From Klebsiella sp. RHBSTW-00484 (GTDB lineage: Bacteria > Pseudomonadota > Gammaproteobacteria > Enterobacterales > Enterobacteriaceae): a stretch of 64,000 nucleotides of DNA. Each line of letters starts with the position of its first letter. Within the stretch, counting starts at the first letter, position 1. The notes under the pieces were generated by a model. The model ran no database searches. It was not told the DNA's origin and worked only from the letters and a program-made list of their open reading frames with translations. The stretch covers positions 3,348,001-3,412,000 of the forward strand of contig NZ_CP055481.1 of the NCBI RefSeq assembly GCF_013705725.1, given 5' to 3'. The translations under genes and the position numbers were made by a program. This document shows positions 24,022-31,818 of this stretch, one piece after another.

Positions 24022-26215
24022 ATATGATGCGCCAGCCCCTTTTGACTACGAAGAATGGCAACCTGATCCTGACTGGGATTGTTCTCCCAAATTACAGCCG
24101 ATTGAACGAGATACTTTGATAAACCTGGCTCAGTATGTTGTTGGACGTCATAAACAAAACTGGTCGAACTGTGTAAGACAAAGGCTTTCTCGCCTGATAA
24201 TTCCACTCAGAGCAGCATTAAAGTGGATGAATGCCGCATCCACAACAACCAATTCTGCAATTCATGACATCATTCTGGAAATGCACCGGCTGGAAAAAAA
24301 CTACTGGTCATGGACCCAGGACGACTGGCTCGAAGTGCTGTGCAGCAGTGAAGAGGTATTTCGCAAAAAATATGGCAGCTGTGGTAATTGTCGACAGTAT
24401 ATCCTCGCGATTGCTTGGTTACTGTGCGGATTTAATCGACTTGAGGCGGCTGGCTGCTTTTATCATTATCGGCTTTCTGTCAAAGTTTTTGGCCGCCCGG
24501 CGACAGAGGCGGCGGTAAACAAGCTTCAGGAGAACATGCAGCGCCTCGGCTTTGTCGCTGCTGACAATAACATTCGTAATGCGCTACTGCTGTCTATGCT
24601 TTGTCAGCGGCAGGTTGATCCTGAAAAATTGGAACTGGAAACACTTAAGCGAGTAATAACTTACGGGCCTGTTTATATGCGTCGCTCTGCGGCCACCTTG
24701 TCAAGGATATTTGCTGCGATGGGGCTGTTCCCCGCGGGCATTGACCATCGTATTCTTGAGCGCAGACGGCCTCACGGGGAATATCGTGCAACCAGTAACG
24801 TTCCGGAAGAATGGTTGCGATGGTGTGAACGCTGGCGTAAAACCGCTATTAAAGCACCATCATCTGAACTCAGTACATGGTACCGCATCCTGCAGTGTGG
24901 GCGCTGGCTGAAAGCCACTCACCCTGATATACATTCTCCTGCAGACTGGAGCCGGGACATCGCACTTGAATACGTAGCTGCAGTGTGTCAAATGAAAATA
25001 GGCCAGTGGTCTGAACCGCGCCATATGTATCAGAATCGAATAGGCCAGTTAATGACAGCCTCTGCACGGGCGGGGATTTTACAGGCTATCAGAGTTTTTT
25101 TTCGAGACCTTCAGGAATGGGGGCTTATTATCGTCCGATTTGATCCTGTCAGAACGTTCCGTTTACCCCGCGCTATCCGGGCCAGTATTGGCCCTGCACC
25201 AAGAGTCGTTGCTGATGATATATGGAGTAAACTTGTCTGGGCAGGGTTGAACCTGCAGGAGCAGGATCTGCATTATGGTGAACAACTTTACTATCGCTAC
25301 CCATTTTCTATGGTTCGTGCATTATGTGTTCTCTGGCTGTTTGGTGGGTTGCGTCGTGATGAAATTTTGCGGATGCGAACAGGCTGTATACGCTGGCAAA
25401 ATGATGAACATCAGGGCGGCTCTCGGATATGTTTGCTGGATGTCCCCGTGAACAAAACCAGCACGGCCTTCACCAAACCTGTTGATCCAATCGTAGGGGA
25501 ATACATTGATTGCTGGGAAAAAGAACGAAATATACAACCAGACCAACTTGATTTAAAAACGGGTGAACTTGTCAGTTATCTTTTTATGCATAAAGCTGCT
25601 CGGATTAGCCAGACTTATATTAATAAATCCTTAATTCCGATGCTTTGTCGGAAAGCTGGTGTTCCAAACGAAGATATCAGGGGGACTATCACTAGCCACA
25701 GAGCGCGGGCAACTATAGCCAGCCAGCTGTTTAATGCCCGGGAACCACTAGGATTATTTGAGTTACAGCGCTGGCTCGGACATTCCTCTCCCAGTTCGAC
25801 ACAGCATTATATCGATATCACACCGACAAAACTGGCAGGGTCTCTGTCTAAAGCAGGATACTTTGAGCGAAACCGTCGTATGGTTTCGGTGCTGATCGAT
25901 CAGGATGCAATTTCGTCCGGACAAATGCAGAAAGGAGAACCATGGCGATATTATGACCTTGGGCACGGATTGTGTAGTTATGACTTTTTTGAACAGTGCC
26001 CACACCGTATGGCTTGTGCAAAATGTTCGTTCTACCTGCCTAAATCATCATCAGAAGCGCAATATATAGAGGGGCGTCAGAATTTACTCAAAATGATGCA
26101 GGAGATCCCGTTGACGGATGATGAACAGGCAGCAGTAAATAATGATATTGGTGCGATAGACAAATTATTAGAGAAATTAAAAAACATTGAAACACCAGAC
26201 AAGCAAAAAAGATAA
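24005..26215 (+). CDS. Large tyrosine recombinase B of the element (TnpB/GmtZ-like position)
   Basis: A 736-residue recombinase with a long N-terminal half of unknown fold and a C-terminal catalytic domain: R450 (FGGLRRDEIL), H565 and R568 (SHRARAT), H593 (WLGHSSPSS) and Y602 (HYIDI). After the catalytic core comes a cysteine cluster, C657-x7-C665-x5-C671-x2-C674 (EQCPHRMACAKCSFY), which looks like a metal-binding finger, then a coiled tail. An additional CGNC pair is at 126-129. The gene overlaps the 3' end of recombinase A. No third small gene follows, which distinguishes it from classical three-gene Tn554 or gamma-mobile-trio modules. Confidence 0.88.
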   Translation: MAMKTEYDAPAPFDYEEWQPDPDWDCSPKLQPIERDTLINLAQYVVGRHKQNWSNCVRQRLSRLIIPLRAALKWMNAASTTTNSAIHDIILEMHRLEKNYWSWTQDDWLEVLCSSEEVFRKKYGSCGNCRQYILAIAWLLCGFNRLEAAGCFYHYRLSVKVFGRPATEAAVNKLQENMQRLGFVAADNNIRNALLLSMLCQRQVDPEKLELETLKRVITYGPVYMRRSAATLSRIFAAMGLFPAGIDHRILERRRPHGEYRATSNVPEEWLRWCERWRKTAIKAPSSELSTWYRILQCGRWLKATHPDIHSPADWSRDIALEYVAAVCQMKIGQWSEPRHMYQNRIGQLMTASARAGILQAIRVFFRDLQEWGLIIVRFDPVRTFRLPRAIRASIGPAPRVVADDIWSKLVWAGLNLQEQDLHYGEQLYYRYPFSMVRALCVLWLFGGLRRDEILRMRTGCIRWQNDEHQGGSRICLLDVPVNKTSTAFTKPVDPIVGEYIDCWEKERNIQPDQLDLKTGELVSYLFMHKAARISQTYINKSLIPMLCRKAGVPNEDIRGTITSHRARATIASQLFNAREPLGLFELQRWLGHSSPSSTQHYIDITPTKLAGSLSKAGYFERNRRMVSVLIDQDAISSGQMQKGEPWRYYDLGHGLCSYDFFEQCPHRMACAKCSFYLPKSSSEAQYIEGRQNLLKMMQEIPLTDDEQAAVNNDIGAIDKLLEKLKNIETPDKQKR

Positions 26216-26254
26216 AATAGCGAAAAAATATCCCGGTTAATTTGAATATCCAAG

Positions 26255-26773
26255 TTATTCTTTTTTATCTAAGTCTTTTACCTCATGATTAGTTGCACTT
26301 CTTGTTTTTTCAATCCCCCACACGGCCTTTGCAACTTCCTCAATTTTCGCGACAAACTTATCGACATTAAAGCCTGCAATAAACGCCAATGCAAAGAAAC
26401 CCATTTCACTGGACCCTGCATTGGAGCTAGATTCCAGAACTAACAATCCTGCTTTAAGAAATAAGTAACTGATTGCACCTGCAATTGTACTGGTAAGTGG
26501 GCGGATGAAATACCATACATGCCAATCTGGATCCCATTGTTTTCTAATGCATTTATTGATGTAAATTGCACGAAAACAATATAAACAACCACCAATATAG
26601 GCAATGGTGCCACACATCAGTGGCACCCTTAATGGTGCGTAAGGTGCAGGCAACCACCCCAGAGACATAGCCCCAATAGCGTATGTTGCCAGACATAACA
26701 GAATAAAAAGGTAGGTGATTATTATCGCAATCATCCATTCCTTATTGTTTTTATTAATACCAGTTACATTCAT
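26255..26773 (-). CDS. Four-helix membrane protein of unknown function, possible effector
   Basis: A 172-residue protein with predicted membrane helices at about 13-35, 49-70, 88-113 and 123-137, followed by a charged, helical cytoplasmic tail (FVAKIEEVAKAVWGIEK...DLDKKE). No signal peptide, enzymatic motif or recognisable family. It begins seven bases after the end of the WYL regulator gene in the same direction, so both are likely on one transcript. Small multi-helix membrane proteins next to sensing or regulatory genes are often membrane-damaging effectors in bacterial defence systems. That role here is inference from size, topology and neighbours. Confidence 0.7.
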   Translation of the reverse strand: MNVTGINKNNKEWMIAIIITYLFILLCLATYAIGAMSLGWLPAPYAPLRVPLMCGTIAYIGGCLYCFRAIYINKCIRKQWDPDWHVWYFIRPLTSTIAGAISYLFLKAGLLVLESSSNAGSSEMGFFALAFIAGFNVDKFVAKIEEVAKAVWGIEKTRSATNHEVKDLDKKE

Positions 26774-26780
26774 GTTAACT

Positions 26781-27641
26781 TTATCCTATAGAATCTTCAG
26801 GTTTTTCTATTCTTAGCATGATGATTTGCTGCTTATCATCTATTGAAGAATCGATTTTCACATCCAAATTTAACCGACGGTTAAGATAATATAATTGTGC
26901 TTGACGTATCCGAATTTTCGCCTCGCCATGCACCATTTGGTAATCATGCTCAATAGATAGCCGTCTATTCGTATCGTAGTTAGGATTTGGACCTATCACC
27001 ACATCAATAAATGTATTCCAGTCAACATCTTGTGGAATTGATGTCGGTGGGGAAACAAATTCAATAATATTAAAGAATCTGCCAAGGACAAAATCTTTAA
27101 ACATTGCAGATTTAAAACAATAGGCGCGAATATGCCACCGATGACCATCATGTGCAAATGCAGTTGGGTATAACATACGAACCGCTGGTTCATTAGTCAT
27201 CGAACGATAATCAACAACCAAAGCCTGTTCTCTTTGCATGGCCCGGATTAAATCAATCAATATTTCAGGTTGTACTTTCCTAGCCGGAAGAGGAAGGCTG
27301 GCAACCGGAGGGGCCCATCCAATGAAACTATCACAAGGATCCACTATTCCATTTTCTCGCCCTAATAGTTCATTCAGGTAATGATTACTGTCAAAACTTG
27401 AAAAAACAGGTTTGAAATCTGGGGTAGTTACATAAGCCTTCTGAGTTCGATCATACACCATGTTTCTTGGTGCAATCTCTTGATATTTAGCCAAATCTAA
27501 TGAAGCCTGCGGCACAGAAATTCTGAAAAATGTAGTGATATCTGCACGGTTAAGTCGACCTTCCCACAGTAGGCGAAAATCGATGAATTCAAGTCGTCTC
27601 TCTTGGCCCCAATGACCAGTTCGCACCATTTTATCAATCAT
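26781..27641 (-). CDS. WYL-domain transcriptional regulator (CapW/BrxR-like)
   Basis: A 286-residue protein: an N-terminal winged helix (about 13-75: LEFIDFRLLWEGRLNRADITTFFRISVPQASLDLAKY, then the wing KAYVTT), a central WYL domain (about 125-195: ALVVDYRSM...RMLYPTAFAHDGHRWHIRAYC...FKDFVLGRF) and a C-terminal extension with RRLNLDVKID. This is the architecture of the CapW and BrxR repressors that control CBASS and BREX defence operons. It is divergent from the MBL/E2-E1-JAB operon with a 7-bp inverted repeat between them. Tandem ATGATTGATAAATG makes the exact start ambiguous (27641 or 27629). Confidence 0.88.
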   Translation of the reverse strand: MIDKMVRTGHWGQERRLEFIDFRLLWEGRLNRADITTFFRISVPQASLDLAKYQEIAPRNMVYDRTQKAYVTTPDFKPVFSSFDSNHYLNELLGRENGIVDPCDSFIGWAPPVASLPLPARKVQPEILIDLIRAMQREQALVVDYRSMTNEPAVRMLYPTAFAHDGHRWHIRAYCFKSAMFKDFVLGRFFNIIEFVSPPTSIPQDVDWNTFIDVVIGPNPNYDTNRRLSIEHDYQMVHGEAKIRIRQAQLYYLNRRLNLDVKIDSSIDDKQQIIMLRIEKPEDSIG

Positions 27642-27670
27642 TTATCAATCATTTCCTGTGCTTACAATTT

Positions 27671-27704
27671 GAGTCTAAAAAATATACGTATAGTTACTAG
27701 ACTC
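27671..27704. promoter_or_regulatory. Candidate WYL-regulator operator
   Basis: GAGTCTA (27671-27677) and TAGACTC (27698-27704) form a perfect inverted repeat with a 20-bp spacer in the 136-bp divergent region between the regulator and the MBL gene. The spacer holds a smaller palindrome ATACGTAT (27683-27690). A/T-rich promoter-like sequence surrounds it. It could control both directions. Confidence 0.55.
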
Positions 27705-27777
27705 GAATAATTACTAGATGTATCTTAGCAACAGATGTTCTTAACCTCAATCTTTCGTATCCCTGAAGGAGATGTCG

Positions 27778-28959
27778 ATGGCAGCAAAAGTTACTTTTTT
27801 CCAGGTCGGCAACGGTGATATGACACTGGTGCGTTTGGCTGATACCCCGGGTACATCCATTCTGACTGATGTACATATCCGTTCTGCTGCTGATGACCCC
27901 AAAGATGACACACCTGATGTTGCCTCGGCGCTACGTAACAGATTGAAGTACGATAATAACGATCGCCCTTTTGTTGACGTCTTTATGCTGAGTCATCCGG
28001 ATCAGGACCATTGTGGGGGGCTACGTAAACATTTTTGGCTGGGCCGTCCTGAAGACTATCCAGATGACCATCTGAAACGTTCAGAAAAACGCATAATCAT
28101 CCGAGAGTTGTGGTCATCACCATTGATTTTTCGACGTCGTTCGAAAAATCACACACTTTGCGAAGATGCTCAGGCATTTAATACGGAAGCTCGGCGCCGT
28201 GTAAAATACTGGCGGGAACATGGTTACGCATTTAGCGGTAATCGCATTCTTATCATGGGTGAAGATATTAACGGTAAAACGGATGATCTGAGTGCCATTC
28301 TTATTAAAGCTGGTGATACATTCACCAGAATTGACGGGCAAGTTTCAGACGTTTTCTCTGCACAGCTTCTGGCACCCGCACCACATGAAGATGATGAAAA
28401 TCTGGAAGAAGCCCTTTCTAAAAATGAATCCAGTATCATTATGAATATGAAAATACTGCCTTCCGCATATTCTCGTAATCCTATGCACTTTTTACTCGGT
28501 GGGGATGCAGAAGTTCTCATCTGGGAGCGATTATGGAATCGTTACAAAAGCAATCCTGAGGTGCTGGAGTATGATCTTCTCCTCACACCACATCATTGTT
28601 CGTGGCATTCACTTTCCTATTATAGCTGGTCACAATGGGGAGAAGATGCTCTGGTTTGCGATGCGGCCCGTAATGCTTTAGGGCAAGCGCGTTCTGGAGC
28701 GACAATAGTTTCCAGCAGCAAACAGATACTTGATGACGATTATGATCCTCCGTGTATTCGAGCTAAACGTGAGTACGATGATATTCTGGATAATGTTGAT
28801 GGTTGGTTCAGTTGCACGGGCGACCTTAAAGATAAAACTGTTCTTGAGTTTGAAGTGGCACGAGATGGAAAATTGATTCCCGCTATTGTTGGTGCAGTTT
28901 CTGCTGCGACAAGCGCTGCTACGGCAGCCGCACCCCGGGCAGGTGTAATAAACCAATGA
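27778..28959 (+). CDS. Metallo-beta-lactamase-fold hydrolase of the E2-E1-JAB operon
   Basis: A 393-residue protein with an MBL fold: N-terminal strand VTFFQVGNGDMTLVRL, metal motif H73-x-D75-x-D77-H78 (SHPDQDHCGG), a later aspartate D243 (LLGGDAE) and H272/H273 (LTPHHCSWHS). It resembles the ComEC-type MBL domain found free-standing beside E2/E1/JAB genes. The ending GAVSAATSAATAAAPRAGVINQ is a flexible, alanine-rich tail. The start at 27778 has AGGA seven bases upstream; ATG 27772 lies too close. Its stop overlaps the next ATG (ATGA), so the two are translationally coupled. The substrate is unknown; nucleic acid or cyclic nucleotide cleavage are possibilities. Confidence 0.85.
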   Translation: MAAKVTFFQVGNGDMTLVRLADTPGTSILTDVHIRSAADDPKDDTPDVASALRNRLKYDNNDRPFVDVFMLSHPDQDHCGGLRKHFWLGRPEDYPDDHLKRSEKRIIIRELWSSPLIFRRRSKNHTLCEDAQAFNTEARRRVKYWREHGYAFSGNRILIMGEDINGKTDDLSAILIKAGDTFTRIDGQVSDVFSAQLLAPAPHEDDENLEEALSKNESSIIMNMKILPSAYSRNPMHFLLGGDAEVLIWERLWNRYKSNPEVLEYDLLLTPHHCSWHSLSYYSWSQWGEDALVCDAARNALGQARSGATIVSSSKQILDDDYDPPCIRAKREYDDILDNVDGWFSCTGDLKDKTVLEFEVARDGKLIPAIVGAVSAATSAATAAAPRAGVINQ

Positions 28960-31184
28960 TCGAATATTTCGAATTGGGTAAACGCCTCGATTCATCGGGG
29001 CGTGATAGCCTATATCCGCAAACAATCTCATTGCTTACAGCATGCGAACAGCATCCCTATATAACTGTTCGAGAATTACGTTTATCTGAGCAAAACAATG
29101 ACCGCTCGGAATACCTAGTCATTGATGTTGCTGATGGTACAGTAACTTCTGGCAATAAGGCCGGCATTCGTCGTAAAGAACGATTAGCTATTGAGATAAA
29201 CCCTAAGTTCACTATCCCGATCCTAGTTCATGCATTGCGTAAAGATTTTCCTGTTTTATCTCATCAACATGCAGGTGTACCAGACTCTCCAAAAATTCTT
29301 TGCCTTTATGATGTATCTTGGAACGCCGTCGAACGCAACTGGACACCTGAAAGATTTATTGAGCGAATATTTTGGTGGCTCAGAGAATCAGCTGAACAAC
29401 GTTTGCATCGAGAAGACCAACCTCTTGAGCAACTTTTTTATATGAGCCCCTATCAACTTATTTTACCAGCGAATTATCTTGATTATAATCATGCCGCAGC
29501 TCATAAACTCAGCCTCCAGATGGTCAGCAATGGTAAGCCGATAATTTTAAGGGCTGTACCTGAACATTCTAATCAGGGCATCAGACCATTTCGCTTATTA
29601 ACCATTGCCGTCCCACCAGTTGAAGCCTCATTAGTTGCTTCATATCCTGACAATCTGAAAAAACTGGAAGAGCAGCTTCAATCCTGGGGAAGTGAACTTC
29701 TCCAGCCACTCGCTGATGCTGTTTATGATGCTATACCTGATACAGGTCTTCGCCCTAGCTCTGGTGAAAAGGAAGGTTTGCTAATTCTGCTATGGGTTCC
29801 TCGTTTAAGGGATGGTAAAACAGAACGTACTGATGTTATGGGCTATATCGTGGAACGCTCACTCTACGAACTTGCCAGCGTATTAGACATACTTGCCCCC
29901 AGGAATGAGCGGGGAATACAGCACCGTTTCCGACTACTTGGTGGCGTAAGAGGTACACAATGGCAACAGTTACCACTGTTACCTGTCGAAATACGTTCTG
30001 CTATGAATGCTGCACGAGCAAGAGACATTTCTGCTGTTGATTCTGATAATGCATCTTTCTATGGTGTTCTGGCTGGCGTTGGGGCTCTTGGCGGCACATT
30101 AGCTGATATCTGGATACGAATCGGCTGGGGACACTGGACATTTATCGATCCTGACAAACTCCTTCCACATAATCTGCCCCGCCATATTGGGGTTGATGAT
30201 CATATTGGATACCCTAAAACTGATATTCTTCGGCACCTCGCAGGTAGTATTTATCCACATGAACCTCTCCCCGGAGCGATCAATAAAAGTATTCTTGATG
30301 ACGATCATGATATTGCCAGAGCTGTGAATGAGGCTCACTTAGTTGTGGATGTCAGTACCACCTTTGAGGTGCCTAGGACCCTAGCGTTAAAAGATGATAT
30401 ACCCAGAACAGTTAGTCTGTTTCTGACACCATCAGGCAAGGCCAGCGTGATGTTAATAGAGGATACAGACAGACAGTGCCGAATTGATGCAATTGAGGGG
30501 CAATACTACCGGGCAATTTTGAGCAGCGAGTGGGGAAACACTCACCTACAGCACAATTATGGTGATCGTTGGGTCGGTGGTGGATGTAGGGATATTTCTG
30601 TACGTATGTCTAACGAATGTATTCACGTTCATGCTGGTATCCTGTCGCGCCAACTACGGCAGACCGTCCTTAAGGATGATGCTCGATTATGTATCTGGGT
30701 GTCTGATGAAAATTCAGGTGCAGTGAGCGCTCATGAAATTGAGCTTTACCCTGTGGTATCTGTAATTGCTGGCGAATGGATTGTTAGATACGATCAAGGC
30801 TTAGAACAAAAACTGAGACATACCCGTTTACAGGCCCTACCGAATGAAACCGGGGGCGCTATTGTGGGCATAACTGATTTTAAGAACAAGACTATTATTC
30901 TGGTTGATGTGTTCCCAGAACCTATCGACAGTAAATCCTCACCAGCCTTCTTTGTCCGAGGAGAAGAGGGACAAAAGGAAGCATTAGAACGGGTTCAGCA
31001 GCTGACCGCTCGTGTTGTCGATTATGTTGGTGAATGGCACTCCCATCCTCAAGGATTTTCAGCGAAAGCCAGTAATGAAGATGATAATTTAATCAAAAAG
31101 TTACATCAAAAAATGAGTGTGGAAGGTTTACCTGCTGTGATGCTGATTGTTGCGGAAAACGATATCAACATTATAGTCAGATGA
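28956..31184 (+). CDS. Single-chain E2-E1-JAB protein (prokaryotic ubiquitin-like conjugation enzyme)
   Basis: A 742-residue fusion. Residues 1-170 resemble the prokaryotic E2 fold, with candidate catalytic C116 in KILCLYDVSWNAVERNWTPERF. Residues about 365-560 are a ThiF/E1 adenylation domain: G374-x-G376-x2-G379, D398-P-D400, N406-L-x-R409 and K421, with candidate thioester cysteine C544 (WVGGGCRDIS). Residues 600-742 are a JAB/JAMM deubiquitinase-like peptidase with E631 (ETGGAIVG), H695-x-H697 (EWHSHP), S706 and D709, so the zinc site is complete. Such triple fusions beside an MBL gene were described by comparative genomics of bacterial ubiquitin-like systems. The target protein is not identified. 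It ends 45 bp before the element end. Confidence 0.88.
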   Translation: MIEYFELGKRLDSSGRDSLYPQTISLLTACEQHPYITVRELRLSEQNNDRSEYLVIDVADGTVTSGNKAGIRRKERLAIEINPKFTIPILVHALRKDFPVLSHQHAGVPDSPKILCLYDVSWNAVERNWTPERFIERIFWWLRESAEQRLHREDQPLEQLFYMSPYQLILPANYLDYNHAAAHKLSLQMVSNGKPIILRAVPEHSNQGIRPFRLLTIAVPPVEASLVASYPDNLKKLEEQLQSWGSELLQPLADAVYDAIPDTGLRPSSGEKEGLLILLWVPRLRDGKTERTDVMGYIVERSLYELASVLDILAPRNERGIQHRFRLLGGVRGTQWQQLPLLPVEIRSAMNAARARDISAVDSDNASFYGVLAGVGALGGTLADIWIRIGWGHWTFIDPDKLLPHNLPRHIGVDDHIGYPKTDILRHLAGSIYPHEPLPGAINKSILDDDHDIARAVNEAHLVVDVSTTFEVPRTLALKDDIPRTVSLFLTPSGKASVMLIEDTDRQCRIDAIEGQYYRAILSSEWGNTHLQHNYGDRWVGGGCRDISVRMSNECIHVHAGILSRQLRQTVLKDDARLCIWVSDENSGAVSAHEIELYPVVSVIAGEWIVRYDQGLEQKLRHTRLQALPNETGGAIVGITDFKNKTIILVDVFPEPIDSKSSPAFFVRGEEGQKEALERVQQLTARVVDYVGEWHSHPQGFSAKASNEDDNLIKKLHQKMSVEGLPAVMLIVAENDINIIVR

Positions 31185-31216
31185 AGTTCGCTTCATCTGC
31201 ATCACAGTGTTACTTG

Positions 31217-31229
31217 CAATTCCACATAA
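31217..31229 (-). repeat. Right terminal inverted repeat of the element
   Basis: On the minus strand TTATGTGGAATTG, the partner of 22960-22972. It directly abuts umuC sequence (TCGCTATTTCGGG on the plus strand). Confidence 0.8.
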
Positions 31230-31357
31230 TCGCTATTTCGGGCAATCACACAGCCATCATTATTGCTTAATACCACCACCGGACGCCCGCGCAAATCGGG
31301 GCGAAAGGCCATTTCACAGCTGGCGTAAAATGAATTCACATCTACCAGGGCAAACAT
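31230..31357 (-). pseudogene. umuC: umuC, 5' part, split by the mobile element
   Basis: Codes MFALVDVNSFYASCEMAF...VVVLSNNDGCVIARNS, the N-terminus of UmuC with the catalytic aspartate of DVN. After codon 42 the reading frame enters the element and stops at 31202-31204, giving a 51-residue peptide. Its ATG overlaps the umuD stop codon (TAATG), the normal umuDC coupling. Confidence 0.92.
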
Positions 31358-31779
31358 TAGCGAAACCGATTAATGCTGAACGTGACGACGCCAAAAATCT
31401 CCAGCTCTTCACCACCATCGTGTAGTTCAATCGGAGGAAAATCAGGGTTCATCGGCATCAATTGCATCACGGGATGCGTGCAGAGGCGTTTGACCGTGTA
31501 CTCACCGGCCAACGAGGCAATGATGATATCGCCATGCGTTGCTTTCAGGCTGCGATCCACCACCAGTAGCGAACCCTCATAAATACCGGCATCAACCATC
31601 GACATGCCTGTCGCCATCACAAAATAGGTCGCCGCAGGATGGCTGATACAAAGCTCGTTGAGATCAATCCCCTTCTCAATATAATCCTGCGCCGGACTGG
31701 GAAACCCACACGGGACAAGATCGCTAAACAACGGAATTGATATGACCTGACGCAATTCAACTGGCTTGTAGAACATCAT
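31357..31779 (-). CDS. umuD: DNA polymerase V subunit UmuD
   Basis: A 140-residue S24-family protein. With the start at 31779 the numbering matches E. coli exactly: cleavage site C24-G25 (PCGFPSP), catalytic S60 (GMSMVD) and K97 (TVKRL). RecA-stimulated cleavage gives UmuD', the partner of UmuC in translesion synthesis. AGGTGAG seven bases before this ATG supports the start; a longer frame to 31842 crosses the LexA box. A LexA box lies upstream at 31799-31818. The gene is intact, but its partner umuC is interrupted, so it has no local polymerase partner. Confidence 0.95.
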   Translation of the reverse strand: MMFYKPVELRQVISIPLFSDLVPCGFPSPAQDYIEKGIDLNELCISHPAATYFVMATGMSMVDAGIYEGSLLVVDRSLKATHGDIIIASLAGEYTVKRLCTHPVMQLMPMNPDFPPIELHDGGEELEIFGVVTFSINRFR

Positions 31780-31798
31780 GATAAACTCACCTGCACAT

Positions 31799-31818
31799 AC
31801 TGTATTTATATACAGTAT
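31799..31818. promoter_or_regulatory. LexA (SOS) box of umuDC
   Basis: TACTGTATTTATATACAGTA contains CTG-N10-CAG in a near-perfect palindrome, 20 bp upstream of the umuD start. Confidence 0.93.

Larger units (their letters stand above)
22954..31229. mobile_element. Dual tyrosine-recombinase transposon with defence-like cargo, inserted in umuC
   Basis: The two halves of umuC rejoin in frame if bases 22954-31229 are removed (…N-S-E-A-K-R…). The ends carry imperfect inverted repeats TTATTTGGAATTG (22960-22972) and, inverted, TTATGTGGAATTG (31217-31229), 12 of 13 identical. A 6-bp stretch TATATG (22954-22959), belonging to neither umuC nor the repeat, is present at the left end only. No target duplication is seen. 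Tn554-type elements show this pattern, carrying a donor hexamer at one junction. It encodes two recombinases at the left and four cargo genes, and is more A/T-rich than its surroundings. Confidence 0.88.

Noticed and set aside
28956..31184. Type II CBASS interpretation of the E2-E1-JAB operon
   Set aside because: No CD-NTase (cyclase) gene is present in the element, and the JAB domain is fused instead of separate, so CBASS proper is not supported.
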